NCBI GenBank assembly: GCA_944384505.1
Contig: CALWTQ010000013.1
Location: forward strand, 1-63,166
Direction: 5' to 3'
Length of the DNA stretch: 63,166 nt
From: an uncultured Mediterraneibacter sp.
GTDB lineage: Bacteria; Bacillota; Clostridia; Lachnospirales; Lachnospiraceae
The notes below the pieces were generated by a model that saw only the letters and a list, made by a program, of their open reading frames with translations, did not search any database and was not told the DNA's origin. Below are positions 8,726 through 18,354 of this stretch, piece by piece (position 1 is the stretch's first letter; every line of letters begins with the position of its first letter). The translations under genes and the position numbers were made by a program.

Positions 8726-9760
8726 ATGGGTCAGAAAAAGAAAGTGAAGCTGGAGGACATTGCGGAAAAACTGGGTGTGAGCATTGTCACGGTATCCAAT
8801 GCCCTGAAAGGGAAGAAAGGCGTCAGCGATGAGATGCGGGAGAAGATTACCCGGACAGCTCAGGAGATGGGATACCACAGCGTACAAAGGGAGAAAAAGA
8901 CCCGTGATTCTCACATGATCGGCGCTATTGTGGCGGAACGGTATGTGAGAGAATTTCCGTCTTTCTATATGGAGGTATACAAGAACATTTCCCAGGAGGC
9001 CATGAAGCGGGGGAGTCTGACAATGCTTGAGGTTGCCTCGCAGGAAAAGGAAAATCTGGAGGAAAAATTTTCCGCCTTTCAGGACTGTGAGGTGAAAGGC
9101 GTTATTTTGATCGGCGAAATGAAAAAGGGATATATCGACGCTGTGCGAAGAGAATACAAAAATGTACCGATCGTATGTGTGGATTATTATGACATATATG
9201 AGGATATGGACTACATCGTAACCGACGGGTTCGGCGGGATGGAGCAGATGACAAGACTGATGATCAAAGAAGGGATCAGAGATCTGGCGTTTGTCGGGAC
9301 GATCAACGCTACAAAGAATATTACGGACAGGTATCTCGGATATTGCAAAGCTCTCGACAGAGCGGGAATCGAGGACGCGAAGTACAATATTATACCGGAC
9401 AGAGACAGCGCCGGCGAGGTGTTTGACCTGAATCCTCAGCTGCCGGAAAAACTGCCTCAGGGATTTGTGTGCAACTGTGACAGGACGGCGTTCGTCGTTA
9501 TCCGTAAGCTTAAGGAGCGTGGGATAAGGGTGCCGGAGGATATATCGGTAGTCGGATTTGACGATTATCCGCCTGATGCCAGCGGAGGAAGACGGCTTTC
9601 CACGTATCAGAACGATGAACAGATTCTCGCCCGGCTCAGCATCCATACCATGATCCACCGGATTGAAGGGAAGAAGAAACCGGAAGGAATCCACATTGTG
9701 GAGGGCAGTGTGGTACTCGGGGAAAGCGTGAAGTTCAGAAGGAGGCGGCAGGATGTCTGA
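8726..9760 (+). CDS. LacI family transcriptional regulator (first of an overlapping pair)
   Basis: This 344-residue protein has an N-terminal LacI helix-turn-helix (VKLEDIAEKLGVSIVTVSNALKGKKG, about residues 8-33) and a hinge, then a periplasmic-binding-like sugar domain. The C-terminal half contains the family motif VPEDISVVGFDDYP. The start at 8726 follows AAAGGGGTG. It overlaps the next LacI gene by 8 bases, so the two are made together. It probably senses a mannan-derived oligosaccharide and controls the surrounding locus. Confidence 0.9.
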   Translation: MGQKKKVKLEDIAEKLGVSIVTVSNALKGKKGVSDEMREKITRTAQEMGYHSVQREKKTRDSHMIGAIVAERYVREFPSFYMEVYKNISQEAMKRGSLTMLEVASQEKENLEEKFSAFQDCEVKGVILIGEMKKGYIDAVRREYKNVPIVCVDYYDIYEDMDYIVTDGFGGMEQMTRLMIKEGIRDLAFVGTINATKNITDRYLGYCKALDRAGIEDAKYNIIPDRDSAGEVFDLNPQLPEKLPQGFVCNCDRTAFVVIRKLKERGIRVPEDISVVGFDDYPPDASGGRRLSTYQNDEQILARLSIHTMIHRIEGKKKPEGIHIVEGSVVLGESVKFRRRRQDV

Positions 9761-10799
9761 TGTAAAGCTGAAAGATATTGCGGATGCTGTGGGGGTGAGC
9801 ACGGTTACAGTATCCAATGCTCTTTCCGGGAAAAAAGGAGTCAGCGCAGAGATGCGGGATCGCATTGAAAATTCGGCCCGGGAGATGGGGTATGACTTTT
9901 CGCGATATGAGAAGAAGGAGACAGGCGCCCGGATTGGCGTGATCGCAAGCCATCACTATCTGGAGATTGGGAATTCTTTCTACTGGGCGATGTATCAGCA
10001 GGTCGTCTATGCCGCATCGAAAAGCCAGAGTGTGACGATGCTGGAAGTGCTGGACATGGAGGTACAGAACACGACGGAGCTTCCCAGGCTTCTCAGAGAG
10101 AAGGCTGTGGACGGACTGATTGTGATCGGATGGCTGTTTGAGCCGTATATCAGAAATCTTGTTAAGGTATCTGAGGTTCCGGTTGTGCTTCTTGACTTCC
10201 GTGTAAGAGGGAGCAGGTGTGATACAGTGATGTCAGGAAACTTTGTTGGTATGTATAAAGTGACCCGCTATTTACTGGAAAAAGGGCACAGGGATATTGC
10301 TTTTGTTGGATCTGTTCTTGCAAATGAGAATATAATGGACCGGTATTACGGGTACAAAAAGGCTCTGATGGAAGCAGGCCTCCGGGAGAGAACAGAGTGG
10401 ATCCTTGAAGACAGAGATCTGATCACCGGACATATGCAGCTGACGCTGCCGGAAAATATGCCTACAGCATTTGCCTGCAGCGGAGATCTCACTGCCCAAT
10501 GGGTCTATGAGGCTCTGAAGAAAAAAGGCTACCGTATCCCGCAGGACATTTCCTTGGTGGGGTATGACAATTATCTGCCGTGGCATCATCTCTCTCAGGA
10601 ACTGACTACCTATAATGTAGATATGAAAAGGATGGCAAAAATGGCCGTAAAACGTCTTCTGGGGAAGATAAGAGGTGAGGAAAAGTATTACGGTACAAGG
10701 TATATAGACAGTTATATCGTTGAGAGGAACAGCGTAAAGGAACTGAAGTCTGTCGGTGCCGGACGGAGCAGACATATGGAAAATGCAGACCGCAAATGA
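9753..10799 (+). CDS. LacI family transcriptional regulator (second of an overlapping pair)
   Basis: This 348-residue LacI-type repressor has nearly the same recognition helix as its neighbour (VKLKDIADAVGVSTVTVSNALSGKKG), but a clearly different sugar-binding domain. The family motif IPQDISLVGYDNY is present. The ribosome site AGGAGG lies inside the end of the upstream gene. A matching reading head with a different ligand pocket suggests that both bind the same operators and integrate two signals, or that they form heterodimers. A hairpin terminator follows. Confidence 0.9.
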   Translation: MSDVKLKDIADAVGVSTVTVSNALSGKKGVSAEMRDRIENSAREMGYDFSRYEKKETGARIGVIASHHYLEIGNSFYWAMYQQVVYAASKSQSVTMLEVLDMEVQNTTELPRLLREKAVDGLIVIGWLFEPYIRNLVKVSEVPVVLLDFRVRGSRCDTVMSGNFVGMYKVTRYLLEKGHRDIAFVGSVLANENIMDRYYGYKKALMEAGLRERTEWILEDRDLITGHMQLTLPENMPTAFACSGDLTAQWVYEALKKKGYRIPQDISLVGYDNYLPWHHLSQELTTYNVDMKRMAKMAVKRLLGKIRGEEKYYGTRYIDSYIVERNSVKELKSVGAGRSRHMENADRK

Positions 10800-10803
10800 A
10801 CAA

Positions 10804-10858
10804 TCAGGCTCTCTGAGAAACTGCTGAAAATGCAGAAATTCTTGGAGAGCCTGATATT
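10804..10858 (+). terminator. Terminator-like hairpin after the LacI pair
   Basis: TCAGGCTCTC (10804-10813) pairs with GAGAGCCTGA (10845-10854). An inner CTGC/GCAG hairpin lies in the loop and TATTTTG follows. It lies directly behind the second LacI gene and would separate the GH36 operon from the GH130 operon. Confidence 0.6.
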
Positions 10859-10888
10859 TTGTGCTGCTGGTTTCATTTTAACAAAAAC

Positions 10889-10931
10889 AAGATTAAACAA
10901 AATTTAATTAAATTAAATTTTGTTTAATCTT
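10889..10931. promoter_or_regulatory. Perfect 43-bp palindrome, probable operator
   Basis: Two 21-base arms, AAGATTAAACAAAATTTAATT and its exact reverse complement, meet at a single central A (10910). It lies between the terminator of the LacI genes and the GH130_2 promoter in a 304-base gap. The stem is almost all A/T and has no U-tail, so it is a poor terminator. A DNA-bound regulator, or cruciform extrusion, is more plausible. The rest of the gap is AT-rich with no gene. Confidence 0.6.
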
Positions 10932-11033
10932 ATGATGGAGGAGTGACAAAAGAAAAAATGGCAATAATTTGCACAAAAATTCGTAACTTAAATTAGGAGA
11001 AGTGTAGAAAAGTTAAAGCAATTTAAAAACAAC

Positions 11034-11062
11034 TTGAAATTAAAATAAATTAATGATAAAGT
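11034..11062 (+). promoter_or_regulatory. Probable promoter of the GH130-epimerase-transporter operon
   Basis: TTGAAA (11034-11039) and TAAAGT (11057-11062) have a 17-base spacer. They lie 42 bases before the GH130_2 start, which follows AAGGAGAGG. The region is AT-rich, so alternative boxes exist. Confidence 0.4.
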
Positions 11063-11103
11063 TAAAACAAGTTAAAAATAGCTTTAATAAGGAGAGGATA
11101 GTT

Positions 11104-12132
11104 ATGAGTAATGTAAAAATCATCGGATCAAATGTTCCAAATATGCCATGGCAGGAAAGGCCGGCGGATAACCGCTCAGAACTCCCGGTGTGGAGATACA
11201 GTGAGAACCCTATTATCGGACGCAACCCGGCGAAGGGAGTGGCAAGGATCTTCAACAGTGCGGTCATGCCTTATGGGGATTCGTTCATCGGGGTGTTCCG
11301 CGGGGAGCAGACAAATGGTATCCCATATATCTATCTTGGCAGAAGCAAGGACGCCATTCACTGGGAATTTGAGAAAGAGAGGATCCCGTTTAAGGATGAG
11401 GATGGCAATGATTTCATGCCCAGATACGCGTATGACCCGAGACTGGTAAAGGTGGAGGACACTTACTATATTATATGGTGCCAGGATTTTTACGGGGCTT
11501 CTATCGGTATTGCAAAGACACAGGACTTTAAGACATTTACAAGGATAGAGAATCCGTTTATCCCGTTTAACCGGAACGCAGTCCTCTTCCCGAGAAAGAT
11601 CAACGGAAAATACATGATGATGTCACGTCCGAGTGACAGCGGACATACCCCGTTCGGAGATATCTTTTTGTCAGAGAGTCCGGATATGGTCTACTGGGGA
11701 CGTCACCGTCACCTGATGGGAAATAACAGCGGCAACTGGTGGGAAAATGTCAAGATCGGCGGAGGCGCGGCTCCGATTGAGACGTCAGAGGGGTGGCTGC
11801 TCTTCTATCACGGTGTGACCGGTACGTGCAACGGATATGTGTACAGCATTGGAGGCGCGATCCTCGATATCGACAATCCGTCAGTCGTGAAGTATCGCTG
11901 TGGCACGTTTCTGCTGACTCCGGAGGAGTGGTATGAGGAACGCGGATTTGTGCCGAATGTTACATTTCCGTGCGCGACAATTCACGATGCAGAAAGCGGG
12001 AAAATCGCGATTTACTACGGATGCGCGGATACTTATGTGGGACTTGCGTTTACAACAGTGGATGAGGTTGTCGCCTATATCAAAGACTACAGCACTGCTT
12101 CTGAGACAGATACTGAGATCGGAATCCGGTAA
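11104..12132 (+). CDS. GH130 beta-1,4-mannooligosaccharide phosphorylase (GH130_2 type)
   Basis: This 342-residue cytosolic five-bladed beta-propeller phosphorylase would split beta-1,4-mannooligosaccharides with phosphate to alpha-mannose-1-phosphate and a shortened chain. It has the GH130 features VFRGEQTNGIPYIYLGRS and YDPRL, whose Asp (about 111) is the family's proton donor, plus the phosphate-binding Arg/His cluster near SRPSDSGHTPFGD. It begins the import operon. The pairing with an epimerase and a second GH130 matches the RaMP1/RaMP2 and RiGH130_1/RiGH130_2 systems of Ruminococcus and Roseburia. Subfamily assignment is by sequence resemblance. Confidence 0.88.
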   Translation: MSNVKIIGSNVPNMPWQERPADNRSELPVWRYSENPIIGRNPAKGVARIFNSAVMPYGDSFIGVFRGEQTNGIPYIYLGRSKDAIHWEFEKERIPFKDEDGNDFMPRYAYDPRLVKVEDTYYIIWCQDFYGASIGIAKTQDFKTFTRIENPFIPFNRNAVLFPRKINGKYMMMSRPSDSGHTPFGDIFLSESPDMVYWGRHRHLMGNNSGNWWENVKIGGGAAPIETSEGWLLFYHGVTGTCNGYVYSIGGAILDIDNPSVVKYRCGTFLLTPEEWYEERGFVPNVTFPCATIHDAESGKIAIYYGCADTYVGLAFTTVDEVVAYIKDYSTASETDTEIGIR

Positions 12133-12143
12133 GGAGGAGAACA

Positions 12144-13316
12144 ATGTTTGTACAGGAAGTAAAAGATCATCTTACCCATAAGATCCTTCCTTTCTGGGAA
12201 GGGCTGAAAGATGAAGAATTCGGCGGATATTACGGATACAAGGGCTATGACCTTGTGACAGATAAAAAGGCGGTAAAAGGCTGTATATTAAACAGCCGGA
12301 TCCTCTGGTTTTTCTCAAACTGTTATATGACGCTTGGAGAAGAAGAACTTCTGGAGTATGCCCGCCATGCTTACTGCTTCTTAAAGGAGCACTGCGTGGA
12401 CAGGACAAACGGAGGGATCTACTGGTCCCTGACTTATGACGGGAGACCGGAGGACACGACAAAGCATACATACAATCAGGCGTTCGCCATCTATGCTCTT
12501 GCTTCCTATTATGACGCGTCAAAGGACGAAGAGGCACTGGAGCTGGCTCTGGCGCTTCGGCGCATTATAGAAGAAAAGTGTAAAGATGAGTACGGATATC
12601 TGGAAGCGTTCAATGTCTGCTTTGAACCTGAGGACAATGAAAAACTTTCTGAGAACGGGGTTATTGCAGAGAAGACCATGAACACACTTCTTCATGTGTT
12701 TGAGGCTTATACAGAGCTTTACCGTGTGACGAAGCTTGATGAGGTGGGAGATAATATCCGATTTATGCTTGATATCATTGCCGATAAAGTATATAACCCT
12801 CAGCTCGGGCGCCAGGAAGTGTTCTTTGACCGGACATGGCATACGCTGATTGATCTGTATTCCTACGGCCATGATATTGAGACATCCTGGCTTGTAGACC
12901 GCGGGCTGGAGATACTTGGAGATCAGGCTTACACAGAAAAGCTGTCTCCCATCACAAAGACCATTACAAAGAACATTTATGACAGGGCGTATATCGATCA
13001 TTCGCTTGTAAATGAAGCGGAGAACAGCGTCGTAGATACTACCCGCATCTGGTGGGTGCAGGCGGAGGCTGTGGTCGGATTCTTAAACGGCTGGCAGAAG
13101 AGCCCGGAGCATACGGAATATCTGGACGCGGCAAAAGACATATGGAACTATATCCGTACATATCTTGTGGACAGCAGGGAAGGCTCCGAGTGGTACTGGG
13201 CGCTGGACAAAGACAGAAAGCCCCTGGAGAAACCGATCGTGGAGCCTTGGAAATGCCCGTATCATAACGGCAGGATGTGTATGGAAGTGATCAGGAGGAT
13301 GCAGGAGAATGCATAA
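12144..13316 (+). CDS. Mannobiose (cellobiose) 2-epimerase, AGE family
   Basis: This 390-residue (alpha/alpha)6-barrel enzyme of the N-acylglucosamine/cellobiose 2-epimerase family is expected to convert beta-1,4-mannobiose to mannosyl-glucose. Family motifs include [33 protein letters not shown] and [13 protein letters not shown], with conserved histidines and tryptophans lining the pocket, and [13 protein letters not shown] near the end. AAGGAGG precedes the start. It sits between two GH130 genes and overlaps the next by 8 bases. The product is exactly the substrate of the following mannosylglucose phosphorylase. Confidence 0.92.
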   Translation: MFVQEVKDHLTHKILPFWEGLKDEEFGGYYGYKGYDLVTDKKAVKGCILNSRILWFFSNCYMTLGEEELLEYARHAYCFLKEHCVDRTNGGIYWSLTYDGRPEDTTKHTYNQAFAIYALASYYDASKDEEALELALALRRIIEEKCKDEYGYLEAFNVCFEPEDNEKLSENGVIAEKTMNTLLHVFEAYTELYRVTKLDEVGDNIRFMLDIIADKVYNPQLGRQEVFFDRTWHTLIDLYSYGHDIETSWLVDRGLEILGDQAYTEKLSPITKTITKNIYDRAYIDHSLVNEAENSVVDTTRIWWVQAEAVVGFLNGWQKSPEHTEYLDAAKDIWNYIRTYLVDSREGSEWYWALDKDRKPLEKPIVEPWKCPYHNGRMCMEVIRRMQENA

Positions 13317-14475
13317 ACAGTATTACATAGAGCAGGCAAAAGTTGAGAAGCTGATCAGCAGAAAGAATCAGAAGACGGATTTTTATAACGGCATCTATGA
13401 CCGCTATGAATATCCGGTGCTGACAAGGGAATTCGCGCCGGTGCACTGGAGGTACGACCTGAATGAAGAGACGAATCCGTATTTTATGGAACGGCTCGGC
13501 ATCAATGCGGTCATGAACTCCGGGGCGATCGAACTGAACGGAAAGTATTATCTTGTTGTTCGGGTAGAGGGCAATGACAGAAAGTCCTTCTTCGCAGTGG
13601 CGGAGAGCGAGACCGGGATAGACGGATTCTGTTTCTGGGATTATCCGGTTGTCCTTCCGGATACGTGCCCGGAGGAGACGAACGTATATGATATGCGTCT
13701 GACAAAACATGAGGACGGATGGATCTATGGAGTGTTCTGCTCTGAGAGCAAAGATAAGGAGAATCCGGATCTGTCTGCCGCTGTAGCGGCTGCCGGGATT
13801 GTCAGGACAAAAGATCTCAGGACATGGGAGCGCCTGGACAATCTGACCACATTACATTCTCCGCAGCAGAGAAATGTAGTGCTCCATCCGGAGTTTGTAG
13901 ACGGCAAATACGCATTTTATACAAGACCGATGGACGGGTTTATTGAGACCGGAAGCGGCGGCGGAATCGGATTCGGCTTGTGTGACGACATCGGGCATGC
14001 AGTGATCGATGAAGAGAAGATTATCAGCCGAAGGATCTACCACACGCTGACAGAATCAAAGAACGGCGCGGGCGCGGTGCCTGTCAGAGGAAAGAAGTGC
14101 TGGATCCACATTGCCCACGGCGTGCGCAATACGGCGGCGGGATTGAGATATGTGCTCTATGCGTTCGGTACGGATCTGAATGATCCGTCGAGAGTAATCG
14201 CACAGCCGTCAGGCGTATTTCTTGTACCTCTCGGAAACGAGAGGGTGGGAGACGTCTCCAATGTAGTATTTATAAACGGAGCGATCGCGAAGGAGAACGG
14301 CGATGTATATATCTATTATGCTTCCTGCGATACACGGATGCACGTGGCGACGACTACGATAGACAAGCTTGAGGATTATCTGTTCAATACGCCGGAAGAT
14401 CCGCTGCGCTCGCCGGACTGCGTGAAACAGAGATGCAGATTGATTCAAAATAATCTTGAACTTATGCGGCCATAA
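13309..14475 (+). CDS. 4-O-beta-D-mannosyl-D-glucose phosphorylase (GH130_1 type)
   Basis: This 388-residue GH130 protein has the subfamily 1 signature near its N-terminus ([18 protein letters not shown]), followed by [18 protein letters not shown] and NVYDMRL. The Asp of YDMR (about 128) is the expected proton donor. It would phosphorolyse mannosyl-glucose to mannose-1-phosphate and glucose. Coupling to the epimerase gene by an 8-base overlap suggests matched production. It differs strongly from the GH130_2 enzyme upstream, so the two are not a recent duplication. Confidence 0.92.
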   Translation: MHKQYYIEQAKVEKLISRKNQKTDFYNGIYDRYEYPVLTREFAPVHWRYDLNEETNPYFMERLGINAVMNSGAIELNGKYYLVVRVEGNDRKSFFAVAESETGIDGFCFWDYPVVLPDTCPEETNVYDMRLTKHEDGWIYGVFCSESKDKENPDLSAAVAAAGIVRTKDLRTWERLDNLTTLHSPQQRNVVLHPEFVDGKYAFYTRPMDGFIETGSGGGIGFGLCDDIGHAVIDEEKIISRRIYHTLTESKNGAGAVPVRGKKCWIHIAHGVRNTAAGLRYVLYAFGTDLNDPSRVIAQPSGVFLVPLGNERVGDVSNVVFINGAIAKENGDVYIYYASCDTRMHVATTTIDKLEDYLFNTPEDPLRSPDCVKQRCRLIQNNLELMRP

Positions 14476-14500
14476 ATCTCAGAGAAAAGGAGGAGAGAAA

Positions 14501-16384
14501 ATGAAAAAGAGGAAGAGCAGTGTGAAAAGAGCGGTCAGTCTGATTCTGGCAGCAGCTATGATGGCAGGGGTGGTGACCGGCTGTCAGGAAAAGGGAACTG
14601 AGAGTGATGGAGGAAAAATAAAAACCGCACTCGATGTGGAAACAAAGTTGACAAATACAAAACTTGAGGGGGAAATCGATGATTCCAAAACAACGATTAC
14701 AACTCTTTTGTCTTTTACTCCGGAACCGGCAGGACATGGGCATCCGTATATAGAGGGCGGGCCGGACTGGTCGATCCAGCCTTTGATCTATGATACTTTG
14801 TGTGATTATGCGACACAGCCGGAGACGGAATTTAAGCCGGTGCTGCTTGAAAGCTATACATGGGAAGACAAAGTGCTGACTATGAAGCTGAAAGAAGGTT
14901 TGATGTACAGTGATGGGACGCCTATTAATGCAGATGAGCTGATCAATAATATGTATATGGATCTGTCAAATCTTCAGCTTCTTATTTATGCAGAATCAAT
15001 AGAGAAGGTGGATGATCTTACTGTAAGCGTTAAATATACAAAAGACTCTAGTCTGATTATTACATATCTACTTAAGTCGCAGCTCATGTTCCCGTCTTCT
15101 CAATATAGCGAGTGGGCAGCCGTCTACAAGGACATTTTTGAGAATATGCGCGAACTGAACGAAGAAGGCGATTATGATATGACAGAAGAAGGGCAGAAGC
15201 TGTTTGATGAAACTACTCTTGACTGTAATAATTACCTTCCGAAAATGACGGAGATTAAAACATCCGGTGCATATTATATTGATACTGTGACATCGGACGA
15301 AATTACCTTAAAAGAAAATCCAAATTACAGAGACGATCTTGTTATAGATACGATTGTTGGTATCCGCCAGTCAAGTACAGAGGCATTCCAGATCGCTGTT
15401 CAGAATGGGGAAATGGATCTGGAGGCAGGAGGATTATCCACAGACCTCGCGCTGCAGGTTGCAGAATCAAATAAGGATACGATCCGTCAGGTTGCATATC
15501 CGGCGTTTTCACAGTGGGGATTCTGTATGAACGTGAATAAGGCTCCGACGGATAAGCTTGAAGTTCGCCAGGCTATTGCATATCTGGTTGACACGGAATC
15601 CATTGCTCCCGCGACAGAGCCGGGAATGATGGCGGCGGATGAGTACGCGACAGCGCTGCCTTTTGCCCTGCGTGATAAGTATCTCTCAGACGAAGATAAG
15701 GCTGAACTGACTTCATATAAGTACAATGAGGAAAAAGCAACGGAACTTCTGGAATCCATAGGATGGACAAAGCAGGGAGGCCAGTGGATTGACGAGACGG
15801 GAGCAGTTCCGGAAATTGAAATTACAGGAATCGGAGCATACCAGGTATGTCTGATCATGGGCGAAGCAGTGGCGAATAAACTCCAGGAATTCGGAATCAA
15901 TGCTTCGTTTGTTTCAAAGGAAGTCAGCGCATACAGTGATTACTCACAGTCCGGGCAGGCCCATATGGTTATTGACGGTTTCGGAAGTTCCCAGACAGTA
16001 CAGCATCCGTATGAAGCATATTCCGGAATCTGGTGGTACGGAAAACGTATGAATCTTACATTCCCGACAGAAGGAAAACTTGTCTGGAAGGATGATGTGA
16101 CTGGGGAGGATTTCCACTACGAGGAGGTGCTTAATGACCTGAAGCTTGCAAATTCGGATGAGGAAGCTTCAGAATATGTGAAAGAAATCGCGACTTTCTT
16201 TAATCACAATGTATGGTATATCCCTGTAACAGATCAATCAATCATTTACAGAATTCATAATGATAAGCTTTCACTTCCGTCAGTTCCGACAGGAGAAGTA
16301 GTATACGATTTTTACTGGTCAGGCAATTCCAGTATGGTGCTGGCGAAACTGATTCACAGCGGTGAAGTTTATTATGTGAAATAG
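14501..16384 (+). CDS. Oligosaccharide-binding lipoprotein of an Opp/Dpp-type ABC importer
   Basis: This is a 627-residue solute-binding protein of family 5 (SBP_bac_5). It has a signal peptide with lipobox VVTGC (Cys 28), so it is anchored outside the membrane. The mature part shows the family pattern DTLCDYA, EGLMYSDGTPINADELINNMYMD and RQAIAYLVDTESIAP. ATG 14501 follows AGGAGG and is preferred over the upstream in-frame 14456. Most family 5 proteins bind peptides, but its place among GH130, epimerase and esterase genes points to manno-oligosaccharides. A hairpin behind the gene separates it from the permeases. Confidence 0.88.
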   Translation: MKKRKSSVKRAVSLILAAAMMAGVVTGCQEKGTESDGGKIKTALDVETKLTNTKLEGEIDDSKTTITTLLSFTPEPAGHGHPYIEGGPDWSIQPLIYDTLCDYATQPETEFKPVLLESYTWEDKVLTMKLKEGLMYSDGTPINADELINNMYMDLSNLQLLIYAESIEKVDDLTVSVKYTKDSSLIITYLLKSQLMFPSSQYSEWAAVYKDIFENMRELNEEGDYDMTEEGQKLFDETTLDCNNYLPKMTEIKTSGAYYIDTVTSDEITLKENPNYRDDLVIDTIVGIRQSSTEAFQIAVQNGEMDLEAGGLSTDLALQVAESNKDTIRQVAYPAFSQWGFCMNVNKAPTDKLEVRQAIAYLVDTESIAPATEPGMMAADEYATALPFALRDKYLSDEDKAELTSYKYNEEKATELLESIGWTKQGGQWIDETGAVPEIEITGIGAYQVCLIMGEAVANKLQEFGINASFVSKEVSAYSDYSQSGQAHMVIDGFGSSQTVQHPYEAYSGIWWYGKRMNLTFPTEGKLVWKDDVTGEDFHYEEVLNDLKLANSDEEASEYVKEIATFFNHNVWYIPVTDQSIIYRIHNDKLSLPSVPTGEVVYDFYWSGNSSMVLAKLIHSGEVYYVK

Positions 16385-16405
16385 ATAAGGTATAAAGATG
16401 GCTTG

Positions 16406-16435
16406 ACAGGGACTGCGATAAACAGTCCCTGTTTT
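16406..16435 (+). terminator. Intra-operon hairpin between the binding protein and permeases
   Basis: A 10-base-pair perfect stem (ACAGGGACTG 16406-16415 with CAGTCCCTGT 16423-16432) is followed by TTTG. The T-run is short, so it is probably a leaky terminator or an RNA-stability element. That would yield more binding protein than permease, a common arrangement in ABC importers. Confidence 0.6.
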
Positions 16436-16452
16436 GAAATAAGGAGTTTGTT

Positions 16453-17433
16453 ATGGCAAAAAAAATATTGAGAATGGCTTTAACATTGATAATTTCGCTT
16501 GTATTGGTTTTCTTTATTGTAAAGGCAATGCCGGGGGATCCGGTACAGACCCTGACACAGCAGTATATGACAACCGACAAGCTTCCGTATGAACAGGCAT
16601 ATGAGAGGGCAAAAGTTGCGTTAAACTACGATCCGGAAGTGCCGGTGATGGAACAGTTTCTTACCTACATTAACCAGCTGCTCCATGGTGATATGGGACA
16701 GTCCATGTCTTATAAAGACTCGGTGGTGAACATTGTGCTTGGTGCGCTGCCGTGGACACTTCTGGTCTGTTCCATATCTCTGCTTCTATCATTTGCTGTG
16801 GGAAACATTGTAGGTCTTTTTATTGCATGGAAGAGAAGCAGGCTATGGGACGGTATTATGAGCGGTTATCAGGCGGTTTTTGGGTCGATTCCGGATTATA
16901 TTGTAGCGTATTTGCTGGTTGTAATATTTTCGATCAGCCTGGGACTCTTCCCGGCAAGAGGAGCTTACAGCTCGGAGACTGTGCCGGGATGGAATCTGGA
17001 CTTTATCCTTGATGTAATGTATCATGCAGCGCTTCCTGTACTCTGTTATTTCCTGACCACAGTAGCTTCGTGGGTTATGGGTATGAAAGCAATCTGCGTA
17101 GGGCTTCTGGGAGAAGACTATATGAATTATGCAAGGGCACGAGGTCTTTCACGTAAGAGGATCCTTTTTACATACTTGGGAAGAAATGCAATGCTTCCAC
17201 AGATCACAAGTCTTGCGATTACCTTTGGACTGCTTTTTGGAGGGTCGCCTGTCATAGAAAACCTGTTTGTTTATCCTGGAGTAGGGTTTTATCTTAATTC
17301 GGCCATAAGCAGAAGGGACTACCCGTTAATGCAGGGAATGTTTCTTATGATCATCATCATGGTATTGATATCGGGGCTTGTCGCAGACGCGCTGAATAAG
17401 TGGCTGAATCCAAGACTCAGGGAAAAGAGGTGA
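16453..17433 (+). CDS. ABC importer permease, OppB/DppB type
   Basis: This 326-residue inner-membrane permease has six predicted segments. It has the OppB-type N-terminus (a single helix followed by a large external loop, AMPGDPVQTL) and the cytoplasmic EAA-like loop DYMNYARARGLSRKRILFTY, which contacts the ATPases. AAGGAG precedes the start. It forms the translocation channel with the next gene. Its C-terminal end overlaps alternative upstream starts of OppC. Confidence 0.92.
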   Translation: MAKKILRMALTLIISLVLVFFIVKAMPGDPVQTLTQQYMTTDKLPYEQAYERAKVALNYDPEVPVMEQFLTYINQLLHGDMGQSMSYKDSVVNIVLGALPWTLLVCSISLLLSFAVGNIVGLFIAWKRSRLWDGIMSGYQAVFGSIPDYIVAYLLVVIFSISLGLFPARGAYSSETVPGWNLDFILDVMYHAALPVLCYFLTTVASWVMGMKAICVGLLGEDYMNYARARGLSRKRILFTYLGRNAMLPQITSLAITFGLLFGGSPVIENLFVYPGVGFYLNSAISRRDYPLMQGMFLMIIIMVLISGLVADALNKWLNPRLREKR

Positions 17434-17438
17434 GCATA

Positions 17439-18341
17439 GTGAGCGGAAAGACTTTAATGAAAGAAAAAACATTGGAAAAGGGATCGTTGGTAAGCGGAAT
17501 ACAGGATTTTTTTAGAGTTATCTGGAGGAATAAGATGTCCAGGGTTGGCCTGGTGATTGTATCTATATTTATTTTGGTTGCGATTTTTGGTCCGGCGTTA
17601 GTTCAGGAACCGGAAAGTGATTTCCTGGTCAGGCTAAAGGCTCCGTCTTCCGAGCACTGGCTTGGAACAGATTATGCAGGACGGGACATTTTCAGTATGT
17701 TTATCATGGGAACCCGGACTGTCCTTATGGTAGCTCTTTATGCGGGAGTATTCGCGGTTATTGTGGCGTGTGCCGTAGGAATAACATCCGGACTTTTAGG
17801 AGGAAAAGCTGATGCGGTCTTAATGATGATTACGGATATTGTCCTTACAATGCCGCAGTTCCCTGTGATTATGGTTCTATCTATGGTAATTAATGTGAGC
17901 AATAATCTTTTGTTTGGCTTTGTACTGGGAATCTGGTCATGGGCTGCTCTGGCTAAGGCGATCCGGACGCAGGTTCTGACTCTGAAAGACAAAGATTTTA
18001 TTGAAGCAAGCAGGATTATGGGGATCAGCAATATAAACATTATTACAAAAGATATATTGCCTAATATTGTCTCCTTTGTAGCAATTAATTTTATTTCCAT
18101 CATGAGAGGGGCGATTCTTTCCTCTGTAAACCTTATGGTACTTGGCCTTGTACCGATCAACGGAACCCATTGGGGAATGATGCTCCAGATGGCGATCGGG
18201 CAGACTTCCCTCCTGTATGGCGGAATACAGCCTATTGTCAATTTCGCTACACCGATAATGGGAATCCTGCTGTTTCAGCTGGGATGTTATTTGTTTGCAA
18301 TGGGTCTGGATGAAGCGATGAATCCGAGACTGCGCAGATAG
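17439..18341 (+). CDS. ABC importer permease, OppC/DppC type
   Basis: This 300-residue permease has the OppC N-terminal helix (VGLVIVSIFILVAIFGPALV), the sequence HWLGTDYAGRDIFSMFIMG, and the EAA loop KDFIEASRIMGISNINIITKDILPN. The GTG at 17439 is preferred because the AAAAGAGGTGA ribosome site lies about 10 bases before it. Another in-frame GTG (17400) or an ATG (17457) is possible. It would pair with OppB to form the channel. Confidence 0.9.
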   Translation: MSGKTLMKEKTLEKGSLVSGIQDFFRVIWRNKMSRVGLVIVSIFILVAIFGPALVQEPESDFLVRLKAPSSEHWLGTDYAGRDIFSMFIMGTRTVLMVALYAGVFAVIVACAVGITSGLLGGKADAVLMMITDIVLTMPQFPVIMVLSMVINVSNNLLFGFVLGIWSWAALAKAIRTQVLTLKDKDFIEASRIMGISNINIITKDILPNIVSFVAINFISIMRGAILSSVNLMVLGLVPINGTHWGMMLQMAIGQTSLLYGGIQPIVNFATPIMGILLFQLGCYLFAMGLDEAMNPRLRR

Positions 18342-18354
18342 AGGAGGAAGTCAG

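Noticed and set aside
7693-9865. Long open frames on the minus strand opposite GH36 and the first LacI gene (344 and 393 codons).
   Set aside because: They have no ribosome sites or recognisable domains and lie opposite genes with clear catalytic and helix-turn-helix motifs. They are shadows of codon bias.
10889-10931. Rho-independent terminator.
   Set aside because: The arm is almost pure A/T, with no GC stem or T-tail, and a better terminator lies just upstream at 10804-10858.
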